A DNA stretch of 48,600 nt from Marinilactibacillus sp. Marseille-P9653 (lineage in GTDB: Bacteria; Bacillota; Bacilli; Lactobacillales; Carnobacteriaceae_A), in contig NZ_CAKAKH010000003.1 of assembly GCF_916618885.1 (NCBI RefSeq), positions 1-48,600 of the forward strand, written 5' to 3'. The translations under genes were made by a program, and so were the position numbers. This document shows, piece by piece, positions 16,142 through 25,325 of this stretch. A model generated the notes under the pieces. The model worked only from the letters and a program-made list of their open reading frames with translations, ran no database searches and was not told the origin of the DNA. The stretch's first letter is position 1, and each line of letters begins with the position of its first letter.

Positions 16142-18223
16142 ATGAGTAATAACAAAAAACATTCGTCACATAGTCATCATAATCACGGCGACATGGATCA
16201 CTCAAAACACGACCATAATGAAATGGAACATCACGGGGGGCATCACGATCATCATGCTGGTCATGACCACAGTGGGCATGGCGGGCACGATCATCACCAC
16301 CATGGAGATTTCAAGGAAATATTTTTAAAATCATTGCCTATGGGAATTATCATTATGATTTTATCGCCTATGATGGGGATTTCGTTACCATTTCAGTTTA
16401 CATTTCAGTATTCTGATATATTGGTGGTTCTTCTCTCTACGATTTTGTACATTTATGGAGGTAAACCTTTCTATATGGGGTCAATAGATGAGTTTAAAGA
16501 AAAAGCTCCTGGAATGATGGCTCTTGTCACTCTTGGTATCTCTGTATCCTACTTTTACAGTGTTTATGCAGTCATTGCTAGATATGTGACTGGTGAACAT
16601 GTGATGGAATTTTTCTTTGAATTTTCTTCATTAGTATTAATCATGTTGTTAGGTCACTGGATTGAGATGAAAGCTGTTGGAGAAGCCGGAGATGCACAAA
16701 AAGCATTGGCTGAGTTGGTGCCGAAAGATGCTCATGTTGTATTGGAAGACGATTCAATTGAAACACGTCCAGTTGCTGACTTGCAAGTAGGTGATTTGAT
16801 TCGTGTTCAAGCCGGAGAAAATGTTCCAGCAGATGGAACGATCCAGCGTGGCGAATCACGTGTTAACGAAGCACTTTTGACTGGGGAATCGAAACCAATT
16901 GAAAAAAATCCCGGAGATGAAGTTATCGGTGGATCAACCAATGGTGACGGAGTCCTCTATGTGGAAATAAAGCAGACGGGCGATAAGTCCTTCATTTCTC
17001 AGGTTCAGACATTAATCAGTCAAGCTCAAAGCCAACCATCTCGAGCAGAAAATCTTGCACAAAAAGTTGCAGGATGGCTCTTTTATATTGCGATTATTGT
17101 AGCTCTTATTGCCCTTGTCATATGGATGGTTATAGCTGATGTACCAACGGCAGTTATTTTTACAGTCACCACATTAGTTATTGCTTGTCCGCATGCCCTG
17201 GGTCTGGCTATTCCATTGGTGACTGCTCGTAGTACCAGCTTAGGGGCCAGTCGGGGATTATTAGTGAAAGACCGGGAAGCTTTGGAGTTGACTACAAACG
17301 CAGATGTTATGGTTTTAGATAAAACTGGAACTTTAACAACTGGTGAGTTTAAAGTATTAGATGTTGAACTCTTTAATGATAAATATACGAAAGATGAAAT
17401 CGTTGCCTTATTGTCAGGTATCGAAGGTGGATCTAGTCACCCTATCGCTCAGTCAATTATTAGTTACGCAGAACAGCAAGGGATACGTCCAGTAAGTTTT
17501 GATTCGATTGATGTTATTTCTGGCGCTGGTGTAGAAGGTCAAGCTAACGGACATCGTTATCAATTAATCAGTCAAAAAGCATATGGACGTAATCTGGATA
17601 TGGATATTCCAAAAGGAGCAACCCTCAGTGTCTTAGTAGAAAACGACGAAGCAATCGGTGCTGTAGCTTTAGGGGATGAATTAAAACCAACAAGTAAAGA
17701 CTTAATACAAGCCCTTAAAAAGAACAACATTCAACCCATTATGGCAACGGGTGACAATGAAAAAGCGGCTCAAGGAGCAGCAGAAATTTTAGGTATTGAT
17801 TATTTGGCTAATCAATCTCCTCAAGACAAATATGAATTAGTTGAAAAACTTAAAGCAGAAGAAAAGAAAGTTATCATGGTCGGTGACGGGGTCAACGACG
17901 CACCTTCTCTTGCATTGGCAGACGTTGGTATAGCTGTTGGTGCGGGAACTCAAGTAGCATTGGATTCAGCCGATGTCATCTTGACACAGTCAGACCCGGG
18001 CGACATTGAATCCTTTATCGAGTTGGCTCAGAAGACCACACGTAAGATGAAAGAAAATCTTGTTTGGGGAGCAGGGTATAACTTTATCGCAATCCCAATA
18101 GCTGCAGGAATCTTAGCACCAATCGGCATAACATTAAGCCCAGCAGTCGGTGCCGTCTTGATGTCACTTTCGACTGTAATTGTTGCTATCAATGCTATGA
18201 CATTGAAATTAGAGCCAAAATAA
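16142..18223 (+). CDS. copB: P1B-3 type copper ATPase CopB
   Basis: A 693-aa copper/silver ATPase. The first 58 residues are extremely His-rich (HHGGHHDHHAGHDH and more) in place of HMA domains. The metal site is ACPHALGLAIP (CPH), which defines the P1B-3 group. LTGESKPI, DKTGTLT, SSHPIA and [11 protein letters not shown] are intact. It starts at an ATG after AAGGAGGAATT. It is the second copper pump of the cop cluster, giving Cu export alongside CopA. No cop box is seen directly upstream. Confidence 0.95.
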   Translation: MSNNKKHSSHSHHNHGDMDHSKHDHNEMEHHGGHHDHHAGHDHSGHGGHDHHHHGDFKEIFLKSLPMGIIIMILSPMMGISLPFQFTFQYSDILVVLLSTILYIYGGKPFYMGSIDEFKEKAPGMMALVTLGISVSYFYSVYAVIARYVTGEHVMEFFFEFSSLVLIMLLGHWIEMKAVGEAGDAQKALAELVPKDAHVVLEDDSIETRPVADLQVGDLIRVQAGENVPADGTIQRGESRVNEALLTGESKPIEKNPGDEVIGGSTNGDGVLYVEIKQTGDKSFISQVQTLISQAQSQPSRAENLAQKVAGWLFYIAIIVALIALVIWMVIADVPTAVIFTVTTLVIACPHALGLAIPLVTARSTSLGASRGLLVKDREALELTTNADVMVLDKTGTLTTGEFKVLDVELFNDKYTKDEIVALLSGIEGGSSHPIAQSIISYAEQQGIRPVSFDSIDVISGAGVEGQANGHRYQLISQKAYGRNLDMDIPKGATLSVLVENDEAIGAVALGDELKPTSKDLIQALKKNNIQPIMATGDNEKAAQGAAEILGIDYLANQSPQDKYELVEKLKAEEKKVIMVGDGVNDAPSLALADVGIAVGAGTQVALDSADVILTQSDPGDIESFIELAQKTTRKMKENLVWGAGYNFIAIPIAAGILAPIGITLSPAVGAVLMSLSTVIVAINAMTLKLEPK

Positions 18224-18371
18224 AATGTCGATTAATATATCGAATAATTGAATCACCTTAACGTTTGAAAATACAATAGTTTCACAGGATTGGAAACATA
18301 TAGTTTTCATAAAAGAATAAAAGAGTTTATACTAAGAGCACTGAAAATAATATTTAAAGGAGTGTACCTAA

Positions 18372-18830
18372 TTGAAAAAGTATATTCGTTTTGGCCTCAT
18401 GATTTTGACGTCTACAGTGATTATGTATTTTTTGATGTTCGTGAATGTCAATGAATTTGCGCATATCTACTTGAGTCAGACTCGTATCTATATGGCCATT
18501 CTAATGGGTTCTGTCATGGCGATTATTATGATGGGTTTTATGTGGAAAATGTATGATAATAAACAATTAAATGTTGGAATAATGGGACTTTCAGTTTTAC
18601 TCGTGGTGGGATCGTTTGGGCTTATTCAAAACCAAGTCGGAGTAGACGATACTGCTTGGATGAGAGCCATGATTCCACACCACTCTACTGCTATTATGAC
18701 TAGTGAAAATGCCAATCTCACAGATTCGCGGGCACAGCAATTAAGCGAAGAAATTATCCAAGCACAAGAAGAAGAAATTGCTAAAATGGAACAATTGATA
18801 GAAGACATAGAGAAAAATCGGGAGGATTAA
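18372..18830 (+). CDS. DUF305-family membrane protein
   Basis: A 152-aa protein with three hydrophobic segments (about residues 5-24, 34-57 and 63-83) and a C-terminal DUF305 ferritin-like stretch: WMRAMIPHHSTAIMTSENA, then a helix rich in Glu. The HH pair is characteristic of DUF305, a family common in copper clusters and thought to bind metal. The start is TTG at 18372 after AAAGGAG. It lies downstream of copB and probably belongs to the same copper response; its exact role is unknown. Confidence 0.83.
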   Translation: MKKYIRFGLMILTSTVIMYFLMFVNVNEFAHIYLSQTRIYMAILMGSVMAIIMMGFMWKMYDNKQLNVGIMGLSVLLVVGSFGLIQNQVGVDDTAWMRAMIPHHSTAIMTSENANLTDSRAQQLSEEIIQAQEEEIAKMEQLIEDIEKNRED

Positions 18831-18967
18831 ACAGCATAGATTCTTATACTAATCTAAACTGATTTTCACGGTGAAAACGTAAAAATGTTCTATTACTATT
18901 AATCGTCCCATTTCTATAGTTAAATTTATAAAAAAATAATTTTACATTTTAATCAGGAGGGAAAAAA

Positions 18968-19561
18968 ATGAAACAGAATAAAAAATGGATAGGAACTATT
19001 TTACTGTCATCTGCCTTATTGCTCGGAGCATGTGGCACTGACGAGGTAAATGAATCTACTATAACAGACACAAACCAAACGACAACCGACGATACATCTT
19101 CAGGAAGTGGTGATCACGGTGGCATGATGCACGATGAATCTGGTGAAATCCCAGAAGGTTTGGAAGAAGCAGAAAACCCAACTTATCCTGTTGGCAGCGA
19201 AGTTACCATTCAAGCCGATCACATGCCAGGTATGAGGGGAGCCACAGGTGAGATTGTGGGCGCCTTTGATTCAATTGCTTATGAAATCACCTATACTGAT
19301 AACGAAACAGGTGAAGAAGTTTCCAATCATAAATGGATCGTACACAAGGAAATTGAAAACTCCCAAGAAGAACCTTACCAAACAAGTGATGAAGTAGTTC
19401 TAGAAGCTGATCACATGCCAGGTATGCAAGGTGCTACAGCTACTATTGATTCAGCAGAAGACACGTCAGTTTATATGATTACCTATATTGATACTGAAAC
19501 TGGAGATACCGTCGAGAATCACAAATGGTTGACTGAAGATGAATTAGAACCGGCTGAGTAA
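18968..19561 (+). CDS. YdhK-family lipoprotein with two DUF1541 repeats
   Basis: A 197-aa lipoprotein. Signal peptide and lipobox LLGAC put the lipid-modified Cys at residue 22. A Thr/Ser/Asp-rich linker with HGGMMHDESG follows. Two DUF1541 repeats (about residues 71-127 and 137-193) share ADHMPGM(R/Q)GA and NHKW. DUF1541 proteins are frequent in Gram-positive copper clusters; Met/His-rich motifs suggest external metal binding. It starts at an ATG after AGGAGGGAAAAAA. It is the only clear lipoprotein encoded near the copper pumps on a plasmid that also carries lgt and lspA. Confidence 0.88.
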   Translation: MKQNKKWIGTILLSSALLLGACGTDEVNESTITDTNQTTTDDTSSGSGDHGGMMHDESGEIPEGLEEAENPTYPVGSEVTIQADHMPGMRGATGEIVGAFDSIAYEITYTDNETGEEVSNHKWIVHKEIENSQEEPYQTSDEVVLEADHMPGMQGATATIDSAEDTSVYMITYIDTETGDTVENHKWLTEDELEPAE

Positions 19562-19595
19562 ACAATATACTATCTATTGACGAAAACGAATATAT

Positions 19596-19689
19596 TAAGT
19601 TGCATTATTTGATTATAATTTCAGTATACAAAAAAACCTTGATTACTCAAGGTTTTGGACGCAAAAATAATAAAAAATATTGCGTTTTA
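19596..19689. repeat. Direct repeat copy B, structured (~94 bp)
   Basis: Sister of 10300-10396 in the same orientation, sharing TAAGTTGCATTATTTG, AGTATAC, the CCTTG/CAAGG hairpin, GGACGCAA and TTGCGTTTT. Loop bases (ATTACT here, CATGTA in A) differ while the stem is kept. It lies 34 bp after the YdhK gene and marks the right edge of the copper segment. Confidence 0.75.
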
Positions 19690-19698
19690 TAGAAAATC

Positions 19699-19750
19699 AA
19701 AAGGCATATAGGTTTAAAGAAGAATTCCTCTTTAAACCTATATGCCTTTT
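19699..19750. terminator. Long bidirectional terminator
   Basis: Perfect 22-bp arms, from AAAAGGCATATAGG inward to a short AGAATTCC loop, with A- and T-runs at the ends. It lies between the convergent YdhK gene and the ArsR gene. Confidence 0.8.
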
Positions 19751-19869
19751 TGTGAGCGTGTGCTATGTCACAAATGATTAGTCGAAAAGGAACTTTAATT
19801 AATATTATTGTTTTAATTAGTATATTTAAAATCAAACAATTAACTTCTAACAAACATTGTAGTAAATAA

Positions 19870-20184
19870 TTACTTTTCTTGTTCTTCAATATGCGTTAAA
19901 ACTTGTTCAAGAATACTAAAAACATGAAGATCGTCAAGGCTATAAATCATATTTTTACCAACTCGTTTTGCTTTTACTAATCTCGAGGTTTTTAAAATTT
20001 TCAACTGATGAGAAATGGCTGATTGTTCCATACTCATAGATTGAGCAATAGATCCTACACTAAGTTCTTCTTTGTGTAAAAGAAATAAAATTGAAAGTCG
20101 CGTAGGATCACTAATGATTTTAAAAAGCTTACTGACTTCTTGTAGGGACTCATTTTTAAATGGTAAAGTTGATGAAGTATACAT
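19870..20184 (-). CDS. ArsR/SmtB-family zinc/cobalt-type repressor (CzrA-like)
   Basis: A 104-aa ArsR-family winged-helix repressor. The C-terminal alpha5 region reads SLDDLHVFSILEQVLTHIEE. Asp85, His87 and His98 match the alpha5 metal site of CzrA/SmtB, with Glu101 in place of the last His. There are no CVCD cysteines, so it is a Zn/Co-type, not Cd-thiol, sensor. It is transcribed divergently from the P1B ATPase at 20.4 kb and very likely controls it through the dyad at 20322-20355. The conservative His-to-Glu change may shift metal preference. Confidence 0.85.
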   Translation of the reverse strand: MYTSSTLPFKNESLQEVSKLFKIISDPTRLSILFLLHKEELSVGSIAQSMSMEQSAISHQLKILKTSRLVKAKRVGKNMIYSLDDLHVFSILEQVLTHIEEQEK

Positions 20185-20287
20185 AAGAGTTTCTCTCCTT
20201 TATATGTTTATCCGTTCATGTTAACACAAGAACAATGTAAAGCAATATTTTTCTGTACTCCTATTAACGAGTATACCAAATAGTTTT

Positions 20288-20355
20288 TTGACAAAATCGA
20301 TTTAGCAATATATAATGAACGCGAATACATATGAATGAATATTCATGTGTATTCG
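20288..20355 (+). promoter_or_regulatory. Consensus promoter with ArsR-type operator
   Basis: TTGACA (20288-20293), 17 bp, TATAAT (20311-20316): a perfect consensus promoter. Directly downstream an inverted repeat (20322-20355) has 15-bp arms CGAATACATATGAAT and ATTCATGTGTATTCG with one mismatch and a 4-bp centre. The ATGAAT/ATTCAT core suits a CzrA-like repressor. Confidence 0.85.
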
Positions 20356-20402
20356 TAAACGTTCCGATTTTAAAAATAACTTTATTAAGAAAGGTGATAA
20401 AA

Positions 20403-22316
20403 ATGGAAACTACTCAAGAGAAACATGCACGCGAACAACATAGTCATGATCATAACCATGGAAGAATGCCGATTATATTGTATTTTATTGGTTTAACCTT
20501 GTCGCTTATTGCGCTATTCCTAAACCAAGAGTATCGTTTATTGCAGAATAGTTTGTTTTTAGTTGCTACTATCAGCGCTGGCTATCATGTCATTTTTCTT
20601 GAAGGGATCAGAGAAACTATTGAGCACTCTCGAACCCAACACAAATTCACACCTAATTCTCACATTTTAATGGGGGTAGCAGCAATCGGTGCTTCTCTTA
20701 TTGGAAGCTTCTGGGAAGGAACATTATTGATTCTTATTTTTTCTGGCGCACATTTTCTTGAAGATTATGCTGAAGGTAGAAGTAAAAGAGAAATTACAAA
20801 GTTGCTGAAAATGAATCCAACAACCGCTAGACTAATAACGTCTGATGGAAAAACAACAATAGTTGATGTTAAAGAATTAAAGGTGGGTGATCACTTACAA
20901 GTACTAAATGGCGATCAAGTCCCTATTGACGGAATTATTTTATCAGGCACTACGTCCATTGATGAATCTTCTATCAATGGCGAGAGTATGCCTAAAGAAA
21001 AAGGCGAGGGAGACATAGTCTTTGGGAGTACAATTAATGGCGTAGGTACGTTTACTATGAAAGTCACAAAAGAAAACAAAGATACAGTTTTCTCGAAAAT
21101 CGTACAATTAGTGAATCAAAATCAAGACAATCAAACCAAAGCTTCTAGTATTATTCAAAAATTTGAACCCAAATACGTCACCTTTGTTTTAATGACAATC
21201 CCACTCTTTATTGTACTCGCTCCGGCGCTTTTTGATTGGACATGGTCACAAAGTATTTATAGGGGGTTAGTTCTTTTAGTTGCGGCTTCTCCATGTGCTT
21301 TAGCAGCAGCGACTGTATCTGTAACGTTGTCAGCTACCTCTAATTTAGCAAAAAGAGGGGTGCTCTCAAAAGGCAGCACTTATTTATCACAGTTAGCAAA
21401 TATTCAAGCCATTGCCTTTGATAAAACAGGCACTTTAACGAAAGGGAAACCTGAGGTCACCAACTATTACTTTACTGATGTTGTCAATGAAGAGGATGTT
21501 ATTGATATCGTAGTGGCTCTTGAAAAAGAATCAAATCACCCCTTAGCAAGGGCGATTTTAAACAAATTCGAATCAAAAAATCAACGAATGATTAAGGTTG
21601 AAAATCAGATTGGAAAAGGTTTGACAGGTGAATATAACGGAAAGACTTATCGTATAGGTAAACCGACTTCCTTTAAATCTGTATCAGATGAGTTTGTGCG
21701 TAAGACTGAGGAATGGGCTTCAGAAGGTAATACGATTGTTTATGTATCAGAAAACGAAAAAGTCATTGGTATCATTGCACTGATGGATATTCCAAGTGAA
21801 CATGCGAAAGCTACTATAGATTATTTTAAGAAGTGTGGTATTCACACCGCTTTAATTACTGGGGATTCTGAAATGACGGGACAGGCCGTTGGTAAACAAT
21901 TAGGAGTAGATCAAGTCATTGCGAACGTCATGCCCGAAGATAAGTCCAAAATGATAAAAGAACAAATGGAGCGATATGGCATAACGGCTATGGTAGGAGA
22001 TGGCATAAACGACGCACCTGCTCTTGTGAAGGCAGATGTGGGAATTGCTATGGGAGAGGGTACTGATGTTGCGGTAGATGTATCTGATTTAGTTTTAATG
22101 AAAAGCGATTTATCCAAATTAGTAAAAGCACATAAGCTTTCTTTGAAAATGAATCAGGTTATTTGGCAAAATATTATTTTTTCAATGTTCGTTGTCGCTT
22201 TTTTAATTACTGTTAGCTTGTTAAGTTTGACGGATATTGCAATTAGTGTTGTGATTCATGAAGGGAGCACTTTAGTCGTTATATTAAATGGTCTACGATT
22301 ATTAAAAACTAAATAA
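20403..22316 (+). CDS. P1B-4 type metal ATPase (SPC/HEGST)
   Basis: A 637-aa heavy-metal ATPase with a His-rich N-terminus (HAREQHSHDHNHG) and no HMA domain. The metal-site helix reads ASPCALAAATVS (SPC) and the last helix HEGSTLVVILNG (HEGST), the pair that defines P1B-4 pumps such as PfeT, FrvA and CoaT (Fe, Co, sometimes Zn/Cd). DKTGTLT, SNHPLA and [11 protein letters not shown] are intact. I use the ATG at 20403 after AAAGGTGAT; the longer reading from 20331 runs through the operator. It is controlled by the divergent CzrA-like repressor. Substrate is inferred from motifs only. Confidence 0.9.
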   Translation: METTQEKHAREQHSHDHNHGRMPIILYFIGLTLSLIALFLNQEYRLLQNSLFLVATISAGYHVIFLEGIRETIEHSRTQHKFTPNSHILMGVAAIGASLIGSFWEGTLLILIFSGAHFLEDYAEGRSKREITKLLKMNPTTARLITSDGKTTIVDVKELKVGDHLQVLNGDQVPIDGIILSGTTSIDESSINGESMPKEKGEGDIVFGSTINGVGTFTMKVTKENKDTVFSKIVQLVNQNQDNQTKASSIIQKFEPKYVTFVLMTIPLFIVLAPALFDWTWSQSIYRGLVLLVAASPCALAAATVSVTLSATSNLAKRGVLSKGSTYLSQLANIQAIAFDKTGTLTKGKPEVTNYYFTDVVNEEDVIDIVVALEKESNHPLARAILNKFESKNQRMIKVENQIGKGLTGEYNGKTYRIGKPTSFKSVSDEFVRKTEEWASEGNTIVYVSENEKVIGIIALMDIPSEHAKATIDYFKKCGIHTALITGDSEMTGQAVGKQLGVDQVIANVMPEDKSKMIKEQMERYGITAMVGDGINDAPALVKADVGIAMGEGTDVAVDVSDLVLMKSDLSKLVKAHKLSLKMNQVIWQNIIFSMFVVAFLITVSLLSLTDIAISVVIHEGSTLVVILNGLRLLKTK

Positions 22317-22424
22317 ACGTAAATTTCAAGTTTAAGTTAGTCACCTAGTTAAAAAAGATATTTGACCTTAATTGTTAGTAGGTTGTTGAAGGATATAGTC
22401 GTCATTTCTTTAGCACTAACGTGC

Positions 22425-23504
22425 TTAGACCACTTGGGACAACAAGCGTAGAGCATTGGCAAAACAGTCATGAGGGGTTTTATAGCCAAGTATTTTCCGA
22501 GGATAGTCATTCATCCATTGTTGTATTCTCAAGCACTGAGTTTCACTAAAATGACTGATAGCTTTACCTTTTGGAATAAATCGGCGGATAAATTTATGCT
22601 GGTTCTCGCTTGTGCCTCTTTCCCACGAAGCATACGGATGACTAAAATACACTTCAAGTGTCTCTTTCAGCGCTTCGTGAAGCCCTGCAAACTCAGATCC
22701 ATTATCCGAGGTGATGGTCTTAAATACTTTAGAAAAGGTATCGCCGGCTTTAAGCCGTAATTGTTGGATTGCCTGATCAACGGATTCTTTATCTTTACCT
22801 CTGAGCTTAAGGATGATTTCAAAGCGTGTTTGACGTTCAACTAACGTCAATAAAACCGAATCGGTTTTCACTTTATTTCCGACAACTGTATCGATTTCCC
22901 AGTGTCCAAAAGTCTGTCTATTATCAATTTCTGGAGGTCTTTGTTCAATAGATTGGCCTAAAATCCGTTTGTTTGTTCGTCCTCTATAAGAAGTGTCTTT
23001 TGGTTTTCGTGATAGTTTTTCAAGTAGATCCATATTCTTGGTTCTCATGATACCTTTGTCAATCCATCCATAAAGAGTCGTTGTACAAGGAATAATAGAA
23101 GAGTCAAACAAGTCATGTGTTTTAGCAAAACCAATGACCACGTCCGGAGACCACTTTTCTAGTATCAATTTATCATCTGCCCACTCAATAAATGCATCCG
23201 TGTCAGCCCATTTTGGCCGACGGCCACAGTTCAATCGAAGCCTATCGTAAGCTGCTTGTCCGGTATCGGGATCGTAGATAGTCGTATAGTAATCATAAAC
23301 TTTGCCGTTTTGCTTTTGGCGTTTAAGTTGAGTGATAGTTCCACGATGGATTTCACTATTGATGGTTTGCGGGACACGTCCCAGTGCATTCGCAATTTGA
23401 CGATTGGAGTAGTTCTCAGTTTTTAAAATAGCAATTTGAGACCGTTCTGAATAAGATAAGTGTTTTCCCTTACGTGCTGATGTGTTATCGTTAGAGTGCG
23501 TCAT
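22425..23504 (-). CDS. IS30-family transposase
   Basis: A full-length 359-aa DDE transposase with the N-terminal IS30 HTH (LSYSERSQIAILKTENYSN). The catalytic residues appear in FGHWEIDTVVG, TSDNGSEFAG and YASWERGTSENQHKFIRRF. Flanks at about 22370 and 23600 contain short GTTAG-containing sequences, but I could not fix the inverted repeats, so only the gene is called. It looks intact. Confidence 0.92.
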   Translation of the reverse strand: MTHSNDNTSARKGKHLSYSERSQIAILKTENYSNRQIANALGRVPQTINSEIHRGTITQLKRQKQNGKVYDYYTTIYDPDTGQAAYDRLRLNCGRRPKWADTDAFIEWADDKLILEKWSPDVVIGFAKTHDLFDSSIIPCTTTLYGWIDKGIMRTKNMDLLEKLSRKPKDTSYRGRTNKRILGQSIEQRPPEIDNRQTFGHWEIDTVVGNKVKTDSVLLTLVERQTRFEIILKLRGKDKESVDQAIQQLRLKAGDTFSKVFKTITSDNGSEFAGLHEALKETLEVYFSHPYASWERGTSENQHKFIRRFIPKGKAISHFSETQCLRIQQWMNDYPRKILGYKTPHDCFANALRLLSQVV

Positions 23505-23779
23505 GTGAATTCATCCTGTCTATTGAGAGTTAGCGGTAACTTCAATATAACATGAAATTCACATGGCGTTTTTTGTAGGTTAGCCTAAGTGGCTAACTTC
23601 ATTATAAAATCCAGCAAAACTAAATAAATTCATACGTTTGTATAAGATCATGTACCGTTACAGAAGCATTCTTTTGATAGCATATAACTCGTCTCTTATG
23701 TTTAGACAAAAATATCTTCTAATAAAAAGGCTGAGACATAAGTCTCAATTTAATATTATTTCGCAAAATTAAACAAGCA

Positions 23780-23827
23780 AAAAAGCCGTCAAATTAAGGA
23801 TTAAATATCCAAAATTTGACGGCTTTC
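23780..23827 (-). terminator. Intrinsic terminator after the M23 peptidase gene
   Basis: AAAGCCGTCAAATT pairs with AATTTGACGGCTTT; on the minus strand it is followed by TTTTTTGCTTG. Flanking GGCTGAGACATAAG and TTTTGTCCCAACC resemble a repeat often found at gene ends in Lactobacillales. The remainder of 23505-23903 has no gene. Confidence 0.75.
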
Positions 23828-23903
23828 TTCTTTTTAGCTAGTTTTGTCCCAACCTCTTATTAAGAGTGTACGGACAAATTTATTGCTTTTGTTTGATTTA
23901 GTA

Positions 23904-25325
23904 TTATCTTCCAATATATGTGAGAGGGTCAACTAAATTTCCACCAGATGTTACTTCAAAGTGTAAATGAACACCTGTAGATGCGCCTGTCGTACCCATG
24001 ATACCAATCTGTTGTCCCTGAGATACAGTTTGTCCAGGAGCCACTTTAAGTCCAGCTTGCATATGTGCATATAAAGTTGTGAAGCCGTCCCCATGATCAA
24101 TCTTAACATGATATCCATAACTATTACTAAAAGAAGCAGTAACCACTTTCCCACCTTTAGCAGCTGAAATTGGTCCACCACCAGCAATATCAATACCTCT
24201 ATGCAACTTTTGTTCACCTGAAATAGGGTGCGTTCGTGTACCCATTGGTGAAGAAATTCGTCCGTTTGCAGGTCTTGTCCAACCACTACTTACGCTTGGT
24301 GCTGAAGGTTCAGGATTGCTTGGTTTTGAAGGCTCTGGATTGCTTGGCGCTACTGGTTTAGAAATTGTTTCTTCTTTAGATGATTCAGATGTAGATACTT
24401 CCGGTTGCTGTTTTTCTGCTGCTAATGCTTCTTCAGCCGCTATTCTTTCTGTTTCTGCTAGTTGGAAAGCTTCCTCTTCTTCTCTTTGGCGTTGTTCTTC
24501 TGCCAAACGTTCTTCTTCTTGTATTTTTCTTTGTTCTTCTACAATACGTGCTTGTTCTTCCTGCATTTCTGTACTTAATGTACTGGTTCGTTGTGCAATC
24601 AGTTGCTGTTCTGAAATAAATGAAGCTTTCTCTTGTTCAGACATATCGAAACGTTCTGCGACCTGAATAATCTTATCGTCAAGTTCAACTCTTTGCGCAA
24701 CTAAGTTATTTCTATCCACTTCTAGTTGCGATTTTGCTGTTTGAACGTCTTCTCGCTCTTTTTGGATAGTCTGTTCAGCAACTTCTAGAGCTTCCTGATC
24801 ATCAATCTGAGCTTGCATGATCGTTTGATTCGCAGAAACAATTTTAGAAACCATTCCGATTCTACCAATAAGATCTGAAATATCTTCAGCAGATACGACC
24901 ATATCGATGATGTCAGATGTATTTCCCTCTGTCTGAACTGATCGTGCTTGATTTTCTAATTGTTCTGTTCGCTGTTCAATCTGTAGCTCTAAAAGATCGA
25001 TTTCTTCTTGTAACTGAATAATATCATTTTCAATTCGTTCAATCTCTTTTTCTTGTTCCTGAATGTCTAAAATCAATGCGTCAATGTTTTTTTGTAACTC
25101 ACTAACATCTTTTTCCAAAGTAATACGTTCTTTTTGAAGATTTTCCATTTGTTGCTCTTTGGTTTGGATTTGCTCGTCCAAAGACCCATTTTTATCGTAT
25201 AACTCTTTTTGTTCTCTTTCTAATTCTTCCATACGGTCAGACTGAGCTGAGACGTTCATTGGTACAAATGCTGGAAGACTTAAACATGATATAGCAACTA
25301 TTGCGAATAATTTCTTTTTAATCAA
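23904..25325 (-). CDS. Secreted coiled-coil M23 peptidoglycan hydrolase
   Basis: A 473-aa exported protein with a signal peptide (about 1-27, cleavage near VSA). A long coiled coil covers about 30-300, rich in Glu/Gln/Lys with a repeated EERLAEEQRQREEEE pattern. A Pro/Ser linker (about 310-345) precedes a C-terminal M23 (LytM) domain. Zinc ligands and catalytic residues are visible in HRGIDIAGG and HLHFEV, so the domain should be active. The architecture is EnvC/PcsB-like, used in cell-wall remodelling. It is monocistronic with its own terminator. It is usually a chromosomal gene, so its presence between insertion sequences suggests capture. Confidence 0.9.
   Translation of the reverse strand: MIKKKLFAIVAISCLSLPAFVPMNVSAQSDRMEELEREQKELYDKNGSLDEQIQTKEQQMENLQKERITLEKDVSELQKNIDALILDIQEQEKEIERIENDIIQLQEEIDLLELQIEQRTEQLENQARSVQTEGNTSDIIDMVVSAEDISDLIGRIGMVSKIVSANQTIMQAQIDDQEALEVAEQTIQKEREDVQTAKSQLEVDRNNLVAQRVELDDKIIQVAERFDMSEQEKASFISEQQLIAQRTSTLSTEMQEEQARIVEEQRKIQEEERLAEEQRQREEEEAFQLAETERIAAEEALAAEKQQPEVSTSESSKEETISKPVAPSNPEPSKPSNPEPSAPSVSSGWTRPANGRISSPMGTRTHPISGEQKLHRGIDIAGGGPISAAKGGKVVTASFSNSYGYHVKIDHGDGFTTLYAHMQAGLKVAPGQTVSQGQQIGIMGTTGASTGVHLHFEVTSGGNLVDPLTYIGR

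Noticed and set aside
20331..20402. Longer N-terminus for the SPC-type ATPase
   Set aside because: These codons lie in the operator and leader. The ATG at 20403 has AAAGGTGAT upstream and begins the family-like His-rich tail.
22340..23610. Exact ends of the IS30-family element
   Set aside because: GTTAG-containing sequences occur on both sides but do not align as convincing inverted repeats, so only the transposase gene was called.
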